In this document: one piece after another, positions 62,739 to 64,000 of the stretch | Layout: each line of letters opens with the position of its first letter | Numbering within the stretch: the stretch's first letter is position 1 | DNA from: Lophium mytilinum | Lineage: Eukaryota; Ascomycota; Dothideomycetes; Mytilinidiales; Mytilinidiaceae | Length of the DNA stretch: 64,000 nucleotides | Assembly (NCBI GenBank): GCA_010093605.1 | Contig: MU004187.1 | Coordinates: 2,100,830-2,164,829, forward strand | Direction of reading: 5' to 3' | Translations under genes and position numbers: made by a program | Notes under the pieces: generated by a model | What the model saw: the letters and a program-made list of their open reading frames with translations, nothing else | What the model was told of the DNA's origin: nothing | Database searches by the model: none

Positions 62739-64000
62739 AGGGAGACTGTGGATCAGCAACCTCGACTAGGTCTGCAGTGCCCTTGTGCATTCCGCGCCGT
62801 TTCTAAGTTTTCATTGATCAGATAACTTTGTATCATTAGCTTTCATCTCTGATAGGCTTGGCCGGAACATCATACGGCAAGTTTTATATATCCCCCTGAT
62901 CTCATCTGATATTTAGCTCGGGACTGGCAATGCAAGATGCCTGATTCCGTTGGGGAGAGAGCTCCCCTGGCTCTTCGATTGGCTAAGCCATACTTGACTG
63001 TAAAGAGGGGCAATCCAAAAAATTCTCATGAAATATGAACGATTCCCCTACCAACACCCTACCGTGAAAAGAGAACAGACAAATTTTGAACGATGCTGCA
63101 CTCGCTATTGTCAACCTGATGGGGTCTTTGAGGGAGCAAAGGAGCGGGAAACTTCTGGGATATGGATGATATCGCTAGGGCTCTTGTCGGCGGGCATATA
63201 GATCAATTCATCACTTTCAGATCATTTGACAGGCAAGGAGTTAGGGAACGTTTTCATTAAATTGAGTAGTAGCGTACCGGTACGTAAACACCGAGAGGGC
63301 CTCATGAATCTGTGTACGACTATGGCCAATGCACTGATATATGATCTGTAGGTACAGACACAGCCTGATTCTACGCCGAAACTGTCTCAAGCGCCATAGG
63401 TAATGAAGGGTTTAACTTTCTTAAATTTGATAGTATGTTTTAGTGCCGCCACTTACGGAGATGTCATGAAAGATAGTGCTTGAACGGAGCAATTTATTCT
63501 TGTGGGGGAAGATTGTCTTTGCCTACTTATGATTGCAATCCCCCCAAGGAGCCTCATCCATCGTTTCTAGAGTTCCGGCGAAGTTCTCCTAGACTCGCTT
63601 CAAGGCAATCCTGACACGAGGAAAGGGCTCAGTCCCGACAGAAGAGAGTCAGGACAAGCCGGAGACGAACGTCTAGTCCTCCGTCGTGACGGGGGGCAGT
63701 GGCCCTGACTTGGGCCAGTAGAATGAGAAGGCCCCCCACAGAGCCTGCGAAGTTAGCGCCACTAGCTCAGGAGCAAGCTTCTTAAATTCTGCCCATTGCA
63801 TTCCCTCTTCAGAATCCGGGTAGTGCTCCAGCCCTGGGAAGCTTTGCATCACCCGAGTCTGTAAGAATTTCTCCGTGGTAGCAGCCTGCTCCTCGGTCAT
63901 GTCGAAGCCGTATTGTGGCTCTTGACGTGGCTCGTGAAGGTCCATGATAAGCTGTATGCTAACGCCGAGATACAGCTGCGGAGAATGGCGGATCGCAGCA
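62739..64000. other. Right flank of the window, gene-poor
   Basis: Mostly AT-balanced noncoding sequence with one small minus-strand frame (63673-63945) described separately. No repeat or RNA gene seen. Confidence 0.45.
63673..63945 (-). CDS. Small open frame, 90 aa, possible hypothetical protein
   Basis: Starts MDLHEPRQEPQYGFDMTEEQ and ends GPLPPVTTED. Composition looks protein-like: an amphipathic acidic N-terminal half and a central LAPELVALTSQALWGAFSFY, but no domain is recognised and no splice partner is visible. It could be a complete small gene or a last exon whose upstream part is beyond the window. Confidence 0.35.
   Translation of the reverse strand: MDLHEPRQEPQYGFDMTEEQAATTEKFLQTRVMQSFPGLEHYPDSEEGMQWAEFKKLAPELVALTSQALWGAFSFYWPKSGPLPPVTTED

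Overview
The window is nuclear DNA of a filamentous ascomycete (Pezizomycotina). The signs are short introns (48 to about 120 nt) with GT..AG ends and CTAAC/CTGAC-like branch sites, protein-coding genes on both strands with no operons, and typical filamentous-fungal families: GH62, GH1, a fungal STAND N-terminal domain, DPR-motif dehydrin-like protein, PAP2, Zn2Cys6 and MYND proteins. A Dothideomycete is my best guess, because several uncharacterised proteins resemble families I associate with that class; this is inference. I saw no tRNA, rRNA, CRISPR or intact transposon. A 50-N scaffold gap lies at 23921-23970.

Layout. 1-9 kb: O-methyltransferase (+), secreted GH62 arabinofuranosidase (-), APC-type permease (-), membrane-anchored histidine acid phosphatase (+). 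9-15.5 kb: mitochondrial phosphate carrier MIR1 (+), WRAP73/Wdr8-type WD protein (+), PAP2 lipid phosphatase (+), then a repeat-rich stretch. 15.5-23.4 kb: a 7-exon multidomain protein (-) divergent from the recombination translocase RDH54 (+). 23.5-26.3 kb: the gap, a small unknown gene and an MDR oxidoreductase. 27-38 kb: a Gln-rich protein and three small uncharacterised proteins in long gene-poor spacers. 38.4-43 kb: a 1429-residue repetitive dehydrin-like protein. 44-52 kb: LSM7 (-), a protein with a C-terminal Zn2Cys6 motif (+), GID7/WDR26 (-). 52-60 kb: GH1 beta-glucosidase (-), MAT2B/RmlD-like reductase (-), MYND protein (+), 3'-5' exonuclease-domain protein (-). 60-64 kb: a truncated STAND N-terminal domain and a secreted lectin-like plus aerolysin-like protein.

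The most remarkable object is the gene at 15481-20210. It joins a fungal STAND N-terminal domain, a TPR-like region, the XPC-binding plus C-terminal UBA half of Rad23, and an Hsp70/actin-fold ATPase. The key joins lie inside uninterrupted exons, so they are not splicing-model artefacts. Its ATPase phosphate-2 loop is altered, and it shares a 325-bp divergent promoter region with RDH54. Also notable are two MITE-like copies 30 kb apart, both just 3' of genes, the dehydrin-like repeat protein, and the aerolysin-like protein next to an orphan STAND N-terminal domain.

Exon boundaries were assigned by eye from splice signals, reading frame and expected family sequence; none was tested against transcripts or databases.
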